Source of the DNA: Lachnospiraceae bacterium UBA3316 | Lineage (GTDB): Bacteria; Bacillota; Clostridia; Lachnospirales; Lachnospiraceae | Assembly (NCBI GenBank): GCA_002361955.1 | Contig: DESK01000010.1 | Location: 86,401 to 150,400 of the forward strand | Direction: 5' to 3' | Length of the DNA stretch: 64,000 nt | Shown: in pieces, positions 44,175 through 53,145 of the stretch | How positions within the stretch are numbered: position 1 is the stretch's first letter | Layout: each line of letters starts with the position of its first letter | Translations under genes and position numbers: made by a program | Notes under the pieces: model-generated | Told to the model about the DNA's origin: nothing | The model's database searches: none | What the model saw: only the letters and a program-made list of their open reading frames with translations

Positions 44175-45351
44175 ATATATGGAAACTTCGGAGCAGTATG
44201 TCCTTCGGACATATAACCGTTTTCCGATCGTTCTGGAAAAAGGAGAGGGCGTGTACCTCTATGACACAGACGGAAAGCAGTACCTTGATTTTGCGGCGGG
44301 CATTGCCGTGTTCGGCCTGGGGTATCATTACCCCGGCTACGATGAGGCGCTGAAGGGCCAGATCGACCAGCTGATCCATACGTCCAATCTTTTTTACAAT
44401 GTTCCCATGGGGGAGGCTGCCGAAAAGCTGGTGAAGGCCAGCGGCATGAATAAGGTGTTTTTCACGAACAGCGGTACGGAGGCGATCGAAGGAGCCATTA
44501 AGGCGGCCAGAAAGTATGCGTATCTGAAAGACGGGCGCACCGACCATGAGATTATCGCCATGAACCATTCCTTCCACGGAAGAAGCGTGGGAGCGCTCTC
44601 TGTGACGGGAAATCCCCACTATCAGGAAGCGTTTAAGCCCTTGATGGGCGGCGTCAGGTTCGCGGATTTCAACGATCTGGACAGTGTGAAGGCACAGGTG
44701 ACAGACAGAACCTGCGCCGTGATTCTGGAGACGGTTCAGGGAGAGGGCGGTATCTATCCGGCTGATGAAGCCTTTCTTAAGGGAGTGAAAGCCCTTTGTG
44801 AGGAGAAGGATATCCTGCTGATCTTAGATGAGATCCAGTGCGGCATGGGCAGGACGGGCAGCATGTTCGCATGGCAGGAGTACGGTGTAAAGCCGGATAT
44901 CATGACCTGCGCAAAGGCTCTGGGCTGCGGCATCCCGGTGGGAGCCTTCGTGTTGAATGAGAAGACGGCTGCGGCGTCCCTTGTGCCGGGAGATCACGGT
45001 ACCACTTACGGGGGAAATCCTCTGGCCTGCCAGGCGGTGTCTACGGTGTTGGATCTCTTTGCGAAGGATGATATTCCAGGCCATGTGAAGGCTCTTGCGC
45101 CCTATCTGGAGGAACGGCTGGATGCCCTTGTGGAGAAGCACGATTGCTTAGCCGCCAGAAGGGGAAAGGGCTTCATACAGGGCCTTGTGGTTAACGGAAA
45201 GCCTGTGGGCGAGGTCGTAAAGAAGGCGCTGGAGAACGGGCTGATCGTGATTTCCGCAGGAAGCGATGTGCTCCGCCTTGTTCCGCCTCTGGTGATCGAG
45301 AAAAAGCATATCGATGAGATGATAGAAAAATTGGAAAAGAGTTTAGAATAG
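44158..45351 (+). CDS. argD: Acetylornithine aminotransferase
   Basis: 397-aa class-III PLP-dependent aminotransferase. N-terminal YVLRTYNRFPIVLEKGEG, FTNSGTEAIEGAIKAARKY, ILDEIQCGMGRTG (PLP-binding Asp) and the Schiff-base Lys in MTCAKALGCGIPVGAF are visible. ATG at 44158 is chosen for its GGAGGAGAG site; it overlaps the end of argB. Last gene of the arginine operon, followed by a terminator. Confidence 0.96.
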   Translation: MKSTHEYMETSEQYVLRTYNRFPIVLEKGEGVYLYDTDGKQYLDFAAGIAVFGLGYHYPGYDEALKGQIDQLIHTSNLFYNVPMGEAAEKLVKASGMNKVFFTNSGTEAIEGAIKAARKYAYLKDGRTDHEIIAMNHSFHGRSVGALSVTGNPHYQEAFKPLMGGVRFADFNDLDSVKAQVTDRTCAVILETVQGEGGIYPADEAFLKGVKALCEEKDILLILDEIQCGMGRTGSMFAWQEYGVKPDIMTCAKALGCGIPVGAFVLNEKTAAASLVPGDHGTTYGGNPLACQAVSTVLDLFAKDDIPGHVKALAPYLEERLDALVEKHDCLAARRGKGFIQGLVVNGKPVGEVVKKALENGLIVISAGSDVLRLVPPLVIEKKHIDEMIEKLEKSLE

Positions 45352-45357
45352 AAAGAG

Positions 45358-45398
45358 CTCCCTTTGCGGATACTAAGAAAAACGCAAAGGGAGTTTTT
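45358..45398 (+). terminator. argD terminator that also carries the next gene's ribosome binding site
   Basis: Stem CTCCCTTTGCG (45358-45368) with CGCAAAGGGAG (45383-45393), then TTTTTCTT. AAAGGGAG in the 3' arm is the only ribosome binding site in place for the ATG at 45402. Confidence 0.85.
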
Positions 45399-45401
45399 CT
45401 T

Positions 45402-45830
45402 ATGTCAGGAATATTGATTGCTATGCTTTCCGGAGCTCTGATGAGCGTCCAGGGAGTTTTTAACACCCAGGTCACAAAAAATACCAGCCTCTGGGTGTCC
45501 ACCAGTTTTGTACAGTTTTCCGCTCTGGCCGTATGCCTGATTATATGGTTTTTTACGGACAGGCACAGCTTTTCCGGTATTTTGGAGGTTCCCAATAAGT
45601 ATACTCTTCTGGGCGGTGTGCTGGGGGCCTTTATTACCGTGACGGTGATAAAGAGCATAGGAAGCCTGGGGCCGGCCAGAGCCGCCATGTTGATTGTGAT
45701 CTCTCAGCTTATCGTCGCTTATCTGATCGAGCTTTTTGGCCTGTTTGGTATGGATAAGCAGCCCCTGGACTGGAGGAAGGTGGGCGGGATGCTTTTAGCC
45801 ATCACAGGCATTGTGATCTTTAAATGGTAG
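45402..45830 (+). CDS. DMT-superfamily membrane protein (DUF606/YdcZ type)
   Basis: 142-aa integral membrane protein with about four to five hydrophobic segments and the DUF606 pattern: LSGALMSVQGVFNTQVTK, LLGGVLGAFITVTVIKSIG and GPARAAMLIVISQLIVAYLIE. Family members are half-size drug/metabolite transporter-like proteins. It lies directly behind the argD terminator; its ribosome binding site is part of the terminator stem. Substrate unknown. Confidence 0.82.
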   Translation: MSGILIAMLSGALMSVQGVFNTQVTKNTSLWVSTSFVQFSALAVCLIIWFFTDRHSFSGILEVPNKYTLLGGVLGAFITVTVIKSIGSLGPARAAMLIVISQLIVAYLIELFGLFGMDKQPLDWRKVGGMLLAITGIVIFKW

Positions 45831-45847
45831 AAAAAATGAAAAATCTA

Positions 45848-45876
45848 TTGTAATTGCCGAATGTTTCCGCTAAAAT
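45848..45876 (+). promoter_or_regulatory. Probable promoter of the comEA cluster
   Basis: TTGTAA (45848-45853), 17 nt, TAAAAT (45871-45876); start near 45883, 23 nt before a terminator-like hairpin. Confidence 0.5.
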
Positions 45877-45905
45877 AGGTATTGACTGTATAAGGGGATT
45901 TTATG

Positions 45906-45938
45906 TAACAGTTCAGGTATCTGAACTGTTATGATTTT
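45906..45938 (+). terminator. Terminator-like hairpin in the comEA leader
   Basis: 11-bp perfect stem (45906-45916 with 45921-45931), loop GTAT, then GATTTTT. May end the DMT gene or attenuate comEA. Confidence 0.7.
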
Positions 45939-45969
45939 TCGCCTGACGGGGGAAAAGAGGATATACAGT

Positions 45970-46572
45970 ATGAAAGTAAAAGGATTATTTTTTGCGGCCA
46001 TGACGGCGGCGCTTTTCTTTGTCTCGGGATGTGAACGGGAGAGCCGGATACAGCTCTATGATGAGACGGTTCAGACAGAAGAGGAGTCCTACAGGGACGG
46101 CGAAGAAACGGCAGGGCATATGCCGGAGACAGGGACAAACGACAGGATCTATGTGTACGTTTGCGGGGCGGTAAAGGTTCCGGGCGTAGTGGAGGTTTCC
46201 ACAGGCGCCAGGGTGTATGAGGCTGTGGAAAAGGCAGGCGGCATGACGGATGAAGCGGCAGACTATGCCGTGAATCAGGCGGCAGTTCTTGAGGACGGCC
46301 AGCAGATCACAGTCCCCACCAGGGAGGAAGCCGGGAAGCCCAATCCGGAGGGAAACCCAGGCACAGCCGAAAAGGGCGAAGAAAAGGTCAATATCAATCA
46401 GGCGGCGGCGGAAGAGCTCATGAGCCTGCCGGGAATCGGAGAGGCGAAGGCGGCGGGAATTATTGAGTACCGGGAGACGGCGGGAGGATTTCAGAGCATT
46501 GAGGAGATCCAGGAGGTCAGCGGGATCGGTGAAGCCGTCTACCAGCGGATAAAAGATAGAATTGTAATATAA
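45970..46572 (+). CDS. comEA: ComEA-type DNA-binding lipoprotein
   Basis: 200-aa surface DNA receptor for competence. The N-terminal hydrophobic segment ends in FVSGC, a plausible lipobox. An SLBB domain (about 58-117, VYVCGAVKVPGVVEV) is followed by a Pro/Gly linker and two helix-hairpin-helix motifs (NINQAAAEELMSLPGIGEAKA and VSGIGEAVYQRI). ATG at 45970 follows AAGAGGATATAC; an earlier ATG at 45931 lies in the leader hairpin. comEC lies four genes downstream, past a two-component system. Confidence 0.9.
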   Translation: MKVKGLFFAAMTAALFFVSGCERESRIQLYDETVQTEEESYRDGEETAGHMPETGTNDRIYVYVCGAVKVPGVVEVSTGARVYEAVEKAGGMTDEAADYAVNQAAVLEDGQQITVPTREEAGKPNPEGNPGTAEKGEEKVNINQAAAEELMSLPGIGEAKAAGIIEYRETAGGFQSIEEIQEVSGIGEAVYQRIKDRIVI

Positions 46573-46585
46573 GGAGATAGATAAG

Positions 46586-47275
46586 ATGGCGAAAAAGGTT
46601 TTGGTAGTTGATGACGAAAAATTGATCGTGAAGGGAATCCGTTTCAGCCTGGAGCAGGACGGCATGGAGGTGGACTGCGCCTATGACGGTGAGGAGGCTT
46701 TGGAAAAGGTGAAAACCAGGGAGTATGACATCGTGCTGCTGGACGTGATGCTGCCGAAGCTTACGGGCTTTGAAGTGTGCCAGCAGATCCGGGAGTTTTC
46801 CTCTGTGCCGGTGGTGATGCTGACGGCCAAGGGAGACGACATCGATAAGATCCTGGGTTTGGAGTACGGGGCGGATGACTACATTACCAAGCCTTTCAAT
46901 ATCCTTGAGGTAAAGGCAAGGATTAAAGCCATCATGCGCAGGATCACGCCCAAGGACAGCAAACAGAAAAAAGGGCAGGTACTGCAGGCGGGGAACCTTG
47001 TCCTGGACTGCGAGAGCAGACGTGTCAGTGTGGACGGGAAGGAGATCAACCTGACAGCGAAGGAATTTGACGTGCTGGAGATCCTTGTACAGAACCCCCA
47101 GAAGGTTTACAGCAGAGAAAATCTTCTGAATATTGTGTGGGGCTATGAGTATCTGGGAGACGTGCGGACCGTTGATGTACATATCCGAAGGCTCAGGGAA
47201 AAGATTGAGGAAAATCCCAGCGAGCCGAAGTACGTGCACACAAAATGGGGCGTAGGCTACTATTTCCAGTATTAA
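46586..47275 (+). CDS. OmpR-family response regulator
   Basis: 229-aa regulator: receiver domain (1-120) with acidic pocket VDDEK, phospho-Asp53 (LLDVMLPKLTG), Thr in VVMLTAKGDD and Lys in DDYITKPFN; C-terminal winged-helix domain (about 132-229; VDVHIRRLREKIEENP). AAGGAGATAG precedes the ATG. 13 nt separate it from the sensor kinase gene. Similar to WalR/PhoB-type regulators. Confidence 0.94.
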   Translation: MAKKVLVVDDEKLIVKGIRFSLEQDGMEVDCAYDGEEALEKVKTREYDIVLLDVMLPKLTGFEVCQQIREFSSVPVVMLTAKGDDIDKILGLEYGADDYITKPFNILEVKARIKAIMRRITPKDSKQKKGQVLQAGNLVLDCESRRVSVDGKEINLTAKEFDVLEILVQNPQKVYSRENLLNIVWGYEYLGDVRTVDVHIRRLREKIEENPSEPKYVHTKWGVGYYFQY

Positions 47276-47288
47276 AGGATGGCAGGCA

Positions 47289-48728
47289 GTGAAGAAAATT
47301 TTTCAGAAAAGCTTTATAAAAAAGTGCGTGAAGAGTCTGCGGTTCCGTATTTTCATCATCGTGCTTCTGGTGGGTGTGATTCCCATCTTTATGCTGAAGA
47401 ATGGAATTTTGCAGAATTTTGAAGAGCAGTCGGTGCGCCAGAGGGGCAGCCTGGTGCAGAACCAGTGCGTGAACATCGCGAACCAGCTGGGTTCCTCAGA
47501 TTACATAGAAAAAAAGCAGTCAGAGGTTATCGAAAACGAGTTGAACCAGCTCGCCAATCTCTACAGCGGCAGGATCGTTATCGTGAACCCCCAGTTTATG
47601 ATCGTAAAGGATACTTATGGGGTAGACGAGAATAAAACGACCCTTTCCCGCGAGGTGATTCGCTGCTTTCAGGGAGAGGAGTCGCCGAGCCTTAGCGGAA
47701 GCGGGGGCTTTATCGAAATGACAATTCCCATAAAAAACCCTTCTACCCAAGAAATCAAGGGCGTGATGATCGTAAGCACGCCTACTGGAGATATCGAGGA
47801 GAGCCGGGACGCATTGGGAGATCAGGTCCTTGTTTTGCAGATCGGCATAGTTTTTGTTATTTTCGGCATTGCCTTTTACACATCGCGGATGCTAGTAAGG
47901 CCCTTCAGCCAGGTGACGCGCTCCCTGGAGGAGATGAAGGACGGATTTCTCGAGGAGGATATTTCCATTCTTGACTATACGGAGACAGAGCTTTTGTCTG
48001 CGGCTTATAACGGGATGCTGAAGCGGATGAAGACCCTGGATGATTCCAGGCAGGAGTTTGTTTCCAATGTGTCCCATGAGCTGAAAACGCCGATCACATC
48101 CATGAAGGTGCTGGCAGATTCCCTTCTGATGCAGGAAAATGTGCCTGTGGAGCTGTACAAGGAGTTTATGGGGGATATCGCGGAGGAGATCGACAGGGAA
48201 AATAAGATTATCAATGATCTTTTGTCCCTGGTAAAGATGGACAGGAAGGCGGCGGATGTCAATATACAGGAAACGAGTATCAACGACCTGCTGGAGCTGA
48301 TTTTGAAACGCCTGCGGCCCATTGCGGCAAAGCGTGATATTGAGCTTGTGCTGGAGAGATTTAAGCCTGTGAAGGCGGAGGTGGATGAGACGAAGCTTAC
48401 CCTCGCCCTTTCCAACCTGGTGGAAAACGCCATCAAGTACAACCGGGAGGAAGGATGGGTTCATATTTCCCTGAATTCTGACCACAAGTATTTTTATGTG
48501 AAGGTGGAGGATTCCGGGATAGGAATTCCGGAGGAGGCCCAGGAGCATATTTTTGAGAGGTTTTACCGGGTGGATAAGTCCCATTCCAGGGAGATCGGCG
48601 GCACAGGGCTTGGACTTGCCATTACCAGAAACGCGATCCTGATGCACCGCGGCGCGATCCGGGTCTACAGCAAGGAGGGGGAGGGAACGACCTTTACCGT
48701 CAGGATTCCCCTGGTATATACGGAATAG
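47289..48728 (+). CDS. Membrane sensor histidine kinase
   Basis: 479-aa WalK/PhoR-like kinase. Two membrane segments (about 18-37 and 180-200) bracket an extracellular sensor domain; a HAMP region follows, then the HisKA helix with phospho-acceptor His263 (NVSHELKTPITSM) and an ATPase domain with LVENAIKYN, VEDSGIGIPEEA and GGTGLGLAI. GTG start 15 nt after AAAGGATGG-type sequence, translationally close to the regulator. The regulated genes are unknown; the lipoprotein and comEC downstream are candidates. Confidence 0.93.
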   Translation: MKKIFQKSFIKKCVKSLRFRIFIIVLLVGVIPIFMLKNGILQNFEEQSVRQRGSLVQNQCVNIANQLGSSDYIEKKQSEVIENELNQLANLYSGRIVIVNPQFMIVKDTYGVDENKTTLSREVIRCFQGEESPSLSGSGGFIEMTIPIKNPSTQEIKGVMIVSTPTGDIEESRDALGDQVLVLQIGIVFVIFGIAFYTSRMLVRPFSQVTRSLEEMKDGFLEEDISILDYTETELLSAAYNGMLKRMKTLDDSRQEFVSNVSHELKTPITSMKVLADSLLMQENVPVELYKEFMGDIAEEIDRENKIINDLLSLVKMDRKAADVNIQETSINDLLELILKRLRPIAAKRDIELVLERFKPVKAEVDETKLTLALSNLVENAIKYNREEGWVHISLNSDHKYFYVKVEDSGIGIPEEAQEHIFERFYRVDKSHSREIGGTGLGLAITRNAILMHRGAIRVYSKEGEGTTFTVRIPLVYTE

Positions 48729-48738
48729 GAGGGTGCAG

Positions 48739-49713
48739 ATGAAAAAATGGAAGATCTGCCTCGCGTTTCTGCTCCTTGCGGCCGTACTGGCAGGATGCAG
48801 AAAGGAGCAGCAGGAGACGGCAGGATACAAGCTTTACTATGTGGATGACACAGGCATCGGCCTGGTGGCGGAGGATTACACGCCGAAAGCCCAGGGCGGT
48901 GATGAGCTGATTCAGGAGCTGGTGGCAAAGCTGGGAGACGCTCCGGGCCAGCCCAGCCATAAAAAGGCGGTCCCTGACGGGATCGGCATCACCTCAGCAG
49001 TGCGCACGGAGAGGAGCCTGCGGGTGGATTTTAACGGAACGTACCATACGATGGACAATATCACAGAGGTCTTCTGCCGGGCGGCGGTGGTAAAGACGCT
49101 GGTGCAGGTGCCGGAGGTGGATACGGTAGAGTTTACCGTAAACGGACAGGAGCTGGCGGACAGCCAGGGAAATCCCATCGGTGTGATGAGCCAGGATAGT
49201 TTTATTGATAATCAGGGAAACGGCATCAATTCCTATCAGTATGCGGCGCTTGTGCTGTATTTTGGCGACGAGAGCGGGAAAAAGCTGGAACGGGAGGTCA
49301 GAAGCCTCCATTATTCCAGCAACGAGGCGCTGGAGCAGGTGGTTTTAGAGGAGGTCATCCGGGGACCGAAAAATACGGGACTGGCATCGGTGGTGCCAAC
49401 GGATCTGAAGATTCTGGGGGTATCCACGGAGGATAATCTCTGTACGGTGAACCTGGGCAAACGGGCAGGGGAGAAGGCAGAGAGCAGCGTATCTCCCAAG
49501 ACAGCCCTGTATGCTATGGTAAACGCCCTTTGTGAAAACTGCCCGGTGGAACAGGTGCAGTTTACCATCGAGGGAAACAGCATGACGAAGTTTTTGGGGA
49601 AGGCGGATATCAGCGAGCCCTTTACGAAAAATGTCAAGCTGTTGGATACGACACAGAAGGAAAAAGCGCCGGGCGTGGGTGTAGACCCGGCCCTGCAGGA
49701 TAATCAGGAATAA
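48739..49713 (+). CDS. GerMN-domain lipoprotein
   Basis: 324-aa lipoprotein: signal peptide ending in AVLAGC (lipobox, Cys about 19), then two GerMN (sporulation/spore germination) domains (about 55-160 and 190-290; LVQVPEVDTVEFTVNGQEL and CTVNLGKRAG / PVEQVQFTIEG). GGAGGG precedes the ATG at 48739. Its place directly behind a sensor kinase recalls LpqB/GerM-type lipoproteins that work with two-component systems. Precise role unknown. Confidence 0.85.
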   Translation: MKKWKICLAFLLLAAVLAGCRKEQQETAGYKLYYVDDTGIGLVAEDYTPKAQGGDELIQELVAKLGDAPGQPSHKKAVPDGIGITSAVRTERSLRVDFNGTYHTMDNITEVFCRAAVVKTLVQVPEVDTVEFTVNGQELADSQGNPIGVMSQDSFIDNQGNGINSYQYAALVLYFGDESGKKLEREVRSLHYSSNEALEQVVLEEVIRGPKNTGLASVVPTDLKILGVSTEDNLCTVNLGKRAGEKAESSVSPKTALYAMVNALCENCPVEQVQFTIEGNSMTKFLGKADISEPFTKNVKLLDTTQKEKAPGVGVDPALQDNQE

Positions 49714-49725
49714 AGGAGGAAGCGA

Positions 49726-51921
49726 ATGGGCAGAAGGCCGCTGTGTCTGGTGGCGCTGCTCTTCGTACTCTGGGTTCTGGGGACACAGGCAGTGTTTCCG
49801 CAGGATCGTGCCGGCGGGACGGAACGGGAGGAACAGGGGATGTCCTCCGGGATCCGCCCGGGAGAACGGATCCGGGTACGGGGAGAGATTTACAGGTACG
49901 AAAAAAAACAGACAGATCAGATTTATCTAAAAAACATTTCTATCTTATCAGGAACAAATCAAACATCTTATGATTTCAACGTGATTTTATTTTTGGAGGA
50001 ACAGGCAGAGTATCAGATCGGGAATATTCTGGAGGCGGCAGGCGTCTGCCAAATACCGGAATCTGCCGCGAATCCGGGACAATTTGATATGGCAAAATGG
50101 TATGAAAGCCAGGGGGTAGCCTTTTCCATGAGCCGCTGTCGGGTGCGTCTTGCAGATGGCAGGCAAAATAGGCTGGGCCAGGGGATATCACAGCTTCGGC
50201 AGGGCCTTTCGGAAAGCTTCGGCCGGATCGCGGACAGGACGGAGGCCGCTCTTATGTCCGCTATGCTTCTCGGCGATAAGGGAGGATTGGATGAGGAAAT
50301 AAAGACACTGTATCAGGACGCGGGCATCTCCCATGTGCTGGCCATTTCCGGCCTTCACATTTCGATGCTTGGGATGCTACTCTTTGGCATGCTGCGAAAG
50401 CTTGGCTGTTCCTTTGCCGGCGCAGGGATGGTGAGCGGCGGGCTGATGGGACTTTACTGCATGATGGCGGGCATGGGAACTTCCACAGTGCGGGCCTACC
50501 TGATGTTTCTCATTTTCCTGGGATCGCAGATTTTCGGCAGGACGTATGATTTAAAGAGCAGTTTATCCCTGGCAGTGATCCTGATGCTCTTTTCGGAGCC
50601 TTCCCTGCTGTTCCAGGGAGGTTTTCAGCTCTCGGTGCTGGCAGTGGCGGGACTTGCATTCGTGTATCCCCCGCTGAAAAAGTGCTTTTCCGTCAAGGGA
50701 AAGCTGGCGGACAGCCTGTGCGTCGCTTTCTCGGTACAGGCGGCACTGTTTCCATGTCTGCTGTATCACTTTTACCAGTTCTCGGCAGCGGGATTTTTCC
50801 TGAATCTGCTGATCCTTCCGGCGATGTCCTGCCTGCTTCTTGTGGGGGCTGCAGGCGGCCTGGCAGGGCTTGTGTCTGCGCGGGCCGGGATGCTTATCTT
50901 CGCCCCCTGCCACTATCTCTTAAAATACATGGAGTTTTTGAGCAGCTTCAGCCTGAAGCTTCCGGGCGCCAGACAGATCTGGGGCAGGCCAGGGCTTCCC
51001 GCCCTTGTGGTTTACTATGGGATCCTTGTTTCTTTCGTCATTTTCCTGGAAATAAGAAAAAAGGCCGGGAAGGGAGCGCTTGTGCTGTGGGGCCTTTTTA
51101 TGGCCTGCGGCGTGGCCGGTCTGTCCGTCCGGAAAGTTCAGGGGATGGAGATGGTCTTTCTGGATGTGGGACAGGGGGACGGTATTTTCTGGCAGACGGA
51201 GGATGGCACAAGCTTTCTATGCGACGGCGGCAGCAGCAGCGTTTCTGAGGTGGGGAAATACAGGATCATTCCCTTCCTGAAACACCGGGGGATCCGCCGG
51301 CTGGACTGCGTATTTTTGACCCATATGGACGCCGATCATATTAACGGGGTTCTGGAGCTTTTGGAGGGAGACGCGGGGATTGCCGTGGGTGCGCTGGCCC
51401 TGCCGGATCTGCGGGAGAGGGATGATGCCTACAGGCGGCTTCTCCGCCTGGCAGAGGCAAAGGGAATCTCTGTTTTATATTTCCGCAGGGGGATGGAATT
51501 AAGAGGCGGGAACTGGCGCATCCGCTGCCTTTCTCCCGAAGCCGGGGCGGAAATAAAGGATCCCAACGAGGGCTCTCTGGTTCTGTCTGTGGATTACGGA
51601 AATTTTCGGGCTCTTCTGACGGGAGACCTCCAGGGACGGAGGGAGGAGCTGCTGATAAGGGACGGTTCCCTGGAAAAGCTTTCCGTCTTAAAGGCAGCCC
51701 ATCACGGCTCCAAAAACTCCACTCCCGCCTCGTTCCTTGAAAGGACGTCCCCCAGAGCCGCGATCATTTCCTGCTCCCGAGATAATTCTTATGGGCATCC
51801 TTCCCCGGAGCTTCTGGGGCGGCTGAAGGACAGCGGCGCGGCCATCCATCAGACGATGGAGCAGGGGGCGCTTACAGTGCGGACGGACGGGACAGGTTTC
51901 ACCGTGGAAGGCTATCGCTGA
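49726..51921 (+). CDS. comEC: DNA internalisation protein ComEC/Rec2
   Basis: 731-aa membrane channel for transforming DNA. An N-terminal DUF4131 region with OB-like fold, the multi-pass Competence domain (about 185-455, starting with ISGLHISMLGMLLFGML) and a C-terminal metallo-beta-lactamase domain (about 470-725, LDVGQGDGIFWQ, THMDADHINGV, AAHHGSKNS). Complete in length. AAAGGAGGAAGC precedes the ATG. Together with ComEA it suggests natural DNA uptake, although pilus genes are not in this window. Confidence 0.94.
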   Translation: MGRRPLCLVALLFVLWVLGTQAVFPQDRAGGTEREEQGMSSGIRPGERIRVRGEIYRYEKKQTDQIYLKNISILSGTNQTSYDFNVILFLEEQAEYQIGNILEAAGVCQIPESAANPGQFDMAKWYESQGVAFSMSRCRVRLADGRQNRLGQGISQLRQGLSESFGRIADRTEAALMSAMLLGDKGGLDEEIKTLYQDAGISHVLAISGLHISMLGMLLFGMLRKLGCSFAGAGMVSGGLMGLYCMMAGMGTSTVRAYLMFLIFLGSQIFGRTYDLKSSLSLAVILMLFSEPSLLFQGGFQLSVLAVAGLAFVYPPLKKCFSVKGKLADSLCVAFSVQAALFPCLLYHFYQFSAAGFFLNLLILPAMSCLLLVGAAGGLAGLVSARAGMLIFAPCHYLLKYMEFLSSFSLKLPGARQIWGRPGLPALVVYYGILVSFVIFLEIRKKAGKGALVLWGLFMACGVAGLSVRKVQGMEMVFLDVGQGDGIFWQTEDGTSFLCDGGSSSVSEVGKYRIIPFLKHRGIRRLDCVFLTHMDADHINGVLELLEGDAGIAVGALALPDLRERDDAYRRLLRLAEAKGISVLYFRRGMELRGGNWRIRCLSPEAGAEIKDPNEGSLVLSVDYGNFRALLTGDLQGRREELLIRDGSLEKLSVLKAAHHGSKNSTPASFLERTSPRAAIISCSRDNSYGHPSPELLGRLKDSGAAIHQTMEQGALTVRTDGTGFTVEGYR

Positions 51922-52022
51922 AGCGGTTCTGTCCGTCCTCCGGAGAAAAAATGTTTAGAAAAAATAAAAAAAAGAAGGAATTTGCTGATTTATGCAGAAT
52001 ATACTTATTAGAGAGTTTTAGA

Positions 52023-52068
52023 ATATAGGTAGCTGCAATGTCTGCATCAGACATCTATGGGAAGATGT
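52023..52068 (+). promoter_or_regulatory. Leader motif ahead of dgt (copy B)
   Basis: ATATAGGTAGCTGC, then CTGCATCAGA and ATGGGAAGATG, matching the leader of the GH95 gene (12276-12340) block for block but with 5 instead of 18 nt before the last block. Can form TGTCTG-CAT-CAGACA and CATCT/AGATG hairpins. A weak -10 (TAGAAT, 52019-52024) precedes it. Confidence 0.5.
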
Positions 52069-52091
52069 GGTCGGGAAAGGAGGTCTTCTAT

Positions 52092-53099
52092 ATGACGATA
52101 CGTGAAAAAGCAGAAGAACGGGAAGCCCAGTTTTTCAGCCCTTACGCCTCTTTCAGCACGAAAACGCGGGGACGTGACAGGGAAGAGCCCCTCTGTGATA
52201 TCCGTACCGTGTACCAGCGGGACAGGGACAGGATTCTTCACTCCAAATCCTTTCGGCGGCTGAAGCATAAGACGCAGGTCTTTTTGCGCCCCCAGGGAGA
52301 CCATTACAGGACCAGGCTCACCCATACCCTGGAGGTGTCTCAGATCGCCAGGACGATTGCCAGGGCCCTCTGTATGAATGAGGATTTAACGGAGGCCATT
52401 GCCCTGGGACATGATCTGGGCCATACGCCTTTCGGCCATGCGGGGGAGCGGGCCTTGGATGAGATCTGCCCCTTGGGATTTGCCCACTACCAGCAGAGCG
52501 TGCGTGTGGTGGAGCTTCTGGAAAAGAAAGGAAAGGGGCTGAACCTGACCTGGGAGGTGCGGGACGGCATAGCAAACCACAGGACTGCCGGCTGTCCGAA
52601 TACTCTGGAGGGGAAGATCGTGCGTCTTTCTGATAAGATTGCTTACATCAACCATGACATTGACGACGCGGAGCGGGCGGGTATCCTGACGGAGGAGGAA
52701 ATTCCCCTGAAATACCGGGAGATTCTTGGATTTACCACCAGGGAGCGGCTGAATTCCATTATCCACGATATTGTGCAGAACAGCGAGGGAAAACCGGACA
52801 TTATTATGTCCCCTCCTATGGAACAGGCAATGGCCGAGCTTCGGCAGTTTATGTTCCGGTATGTGTACAGGAATCCCAGGGCCAGGGTGGAGGAACAGAA
52901 AGCCAGGAATATGATCCAGGCCCTGTACCGCCACTATATCAGCCATCCGGAGGAGATGCCTGTGGAGTATCTGGGGCTGATCGACAGGGGGGAGCCAAAG
53001 GAACGGGTCATCTGTGATTATATTGCGGGCATGACGGACCAATATTCTATGGACAAATTTTCTGAACTGTATATTCCCAAGTCCTGGCAGGTGCGCTAG
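52092..53099 (+). CDS. dgt: dGTP triphosphohydrolase-like HD protein
   Basis: 335-aa HD-domain enzyme removing triphosphate from deoxynucleotides. Motifs: DRDRILHSKSFRRLKHKTQ, the metal site HTLEVSQIARTIARAL, HDLGHTPFGHAGERALDE, and DKIAYINHDIDDA. ATG at 52092 follows AAAGGAGG; an ATG at 52038 would put the leader motif in the coding region. First of dgt-dnaG-rpoD, an order common in clostridia. Confidence 0.93.
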   Translation: MTIREKAEEREAQFFSPYASFSTKTRGRDREEPLCDIRTVYQRDRDRILHSKSFRRLKHKTQVFLRPQGDHYRTRLTHTLEVSQIARTIARALCMNEDLTEAIALGHDLGHTPFGHAGERALDEICPLGFAHYQQSVRVVELLEKKGKGLNLTWEVRDGIANHRTAGCPNTLEGKIVRLSDKIAYINHDIDDAERAGILTEEEIPLKYREILGFTTRERLNSIIHDIVQNSEGKPDIIMSPPMEQAMAELRQFMFRYVYRNPRARVEEQKARNMIQALYRHYISHPEEMPVEYLGLIDRGEPKERVICDYIAGMTDQYSMDKFSELYIPKSWQVR

Positions 53100-53145
53100 T
53101 GGTTACAGTTCATTGATTTTACATAAAGCAGGGAGAGGTGAAACT

